This document shows, in pieces, positions 19,586 through 20,047 of a DNA stretch of 20,047 nt. The notes under the pieces were generated by a model. The model was given only the letters and a program-made list of their open reading frames with translations. It was not told the origin of the DNA and made no database searches. Made by a program: the position numbers and the translations under genes. Source of the DNA: Magicicada cassinii (Eukaryota; Arthropoda; Insecta; Hemiptera; Cicadidae); contig JAOXNS010644189.1 in NCBI GenBank assembly GCA_028571305.1, positions 1 to 20,047 on the forward strand. The letters run 5' to 3'. The first letter of the stretch is position 1. The number at the start of each line of letters is the position of its first letter.

Positions 19586-19945
19586 ACTATTTTGAACAAA
19601 GTACATTTATTATTGGCTAAATTTTGATATTAAATAATTTTGCAATTATCATAAGGATTATGAAAATCCAATTAATAATACAATAAATGCTAAAAGTTCA
19701 AAACGATTGGATTTGTTTAAAATTCCCTATAGTCTGATAGTCTCACACCCGGCTGGATGTCTACAATTTTTCAAATTTTTGATCCCGTGGCCAAAAACTA
19801 CTGAAATTTCCAAAACTTTAATCAGATTTTTGTTACAATTCTTTCATTTTATATAGTATATTTATTTATTTATTCAAAAACCCATGAACTTTGGTAATTT
19901 CTTAAAAATTTTGACCTCACACGTTTTTGCCTCCCCTATTTTGTT
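19586..19945 (+). repeat. dispersed repeat, copy 2 of 2
   Basis: Second copy of the repeat at 4511-4894, same orientation, inside CstF-50 intron 2. It starts at ACTATTTTGAACAAAGTA and ends near the GCCTCCCCTATTTTG block. Its internal length differs by small indels. Confidence 0.75.
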
Positions 19946-20047
19946 CCTGCATTTGAATTATGGTATTAGATTTAAATTTATTTCAGTTTATCTATGATAT
20001 TTTAGTGAATTAATTGTTTTAAAGTATACTAAACAACATAAAATTTT

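Larger units (their letters stand above)
17883..20047 (+). other. CstF-50 intron 2, running off the window
   Basis: More than 2.1 kb of A+T-rich intron with no further CstF-50 exon found. It holds a microsatellite (18255-18302) and a dispersed repeat copy (19586-19945). A slightly G+C-richer patch at 18430-18550 has no recognisable content. Confidence 0.7.

Noticed and set aside
1-20047. CRISPR arrays, bacterial operons, tRNA or rRNA genes
   Set aside because: None seen; the spliced genes and repeats show animal nuclear DNA.

Overview
This is a nuclear stretch of an animal genome, most likely an insect. It is A+T-rich, mostly non-coding and full of old repeats. The calls rest on spliced genes with GT..AG introns, two decayed LINE reverse-transcriptase tails, a hAT transposon, insect-style core promoter elements, and an N-terminal piece of the polyadenylation factor CstF-50 whose residues look insect-like. 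The species cannot be told from the window.

Layout. 1-4900: a CG/CA microsatellite, a hammerhead-ribozyme-like fold (116-187), two decayed LINE tails on the minus strand (about 1353-1592 and 3370-3970), and one copy of a dispersed repeat (4511-4894; second copy 19586-19945). 4900-6220: a G+C-rich repeat block with no intact gene. 6220-8290: microsatellites and featureless DNA. 8288-8515: a small foldback element with 69-base arms and a hammerhead-like core. 8516-9335: a second G+C-rich block, dense in perfect hairpins. 10254-10476: what looks like a heat-shock-type promoter with no coding gene after it. 11991-12082: second copy of a short repeat from the first G+C block.

The two real genes are at the right. 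A hAT-superfamily DNA transposon (about 12199-15644) carries a five-exon transposase on the minus strand that reads without interruption for 667 codons (BED zinc finger, D-D-E core, C-terminal dimerisation region). Both ends hold clusters of the palindrome TATCGATA. This is the DRE site bound in Drosophila by DREF, itself a BED-finger, hAT-derived protein, which makes this element a possible relative of the DREF ancestor. About 400 bases beyond its right end, on the plus strand, starts CstF-50 (CSTF1): a 24-codon first coding exon (16042-16115), a 1567-base intron, exon 2 (17683-17882), then a second intron that runs past the window end. The transposase and CstF-50 are head to head, with the DRE cluster of the transposon end between them, so the insertion may feed regulatory sites to the housekeeping gene.
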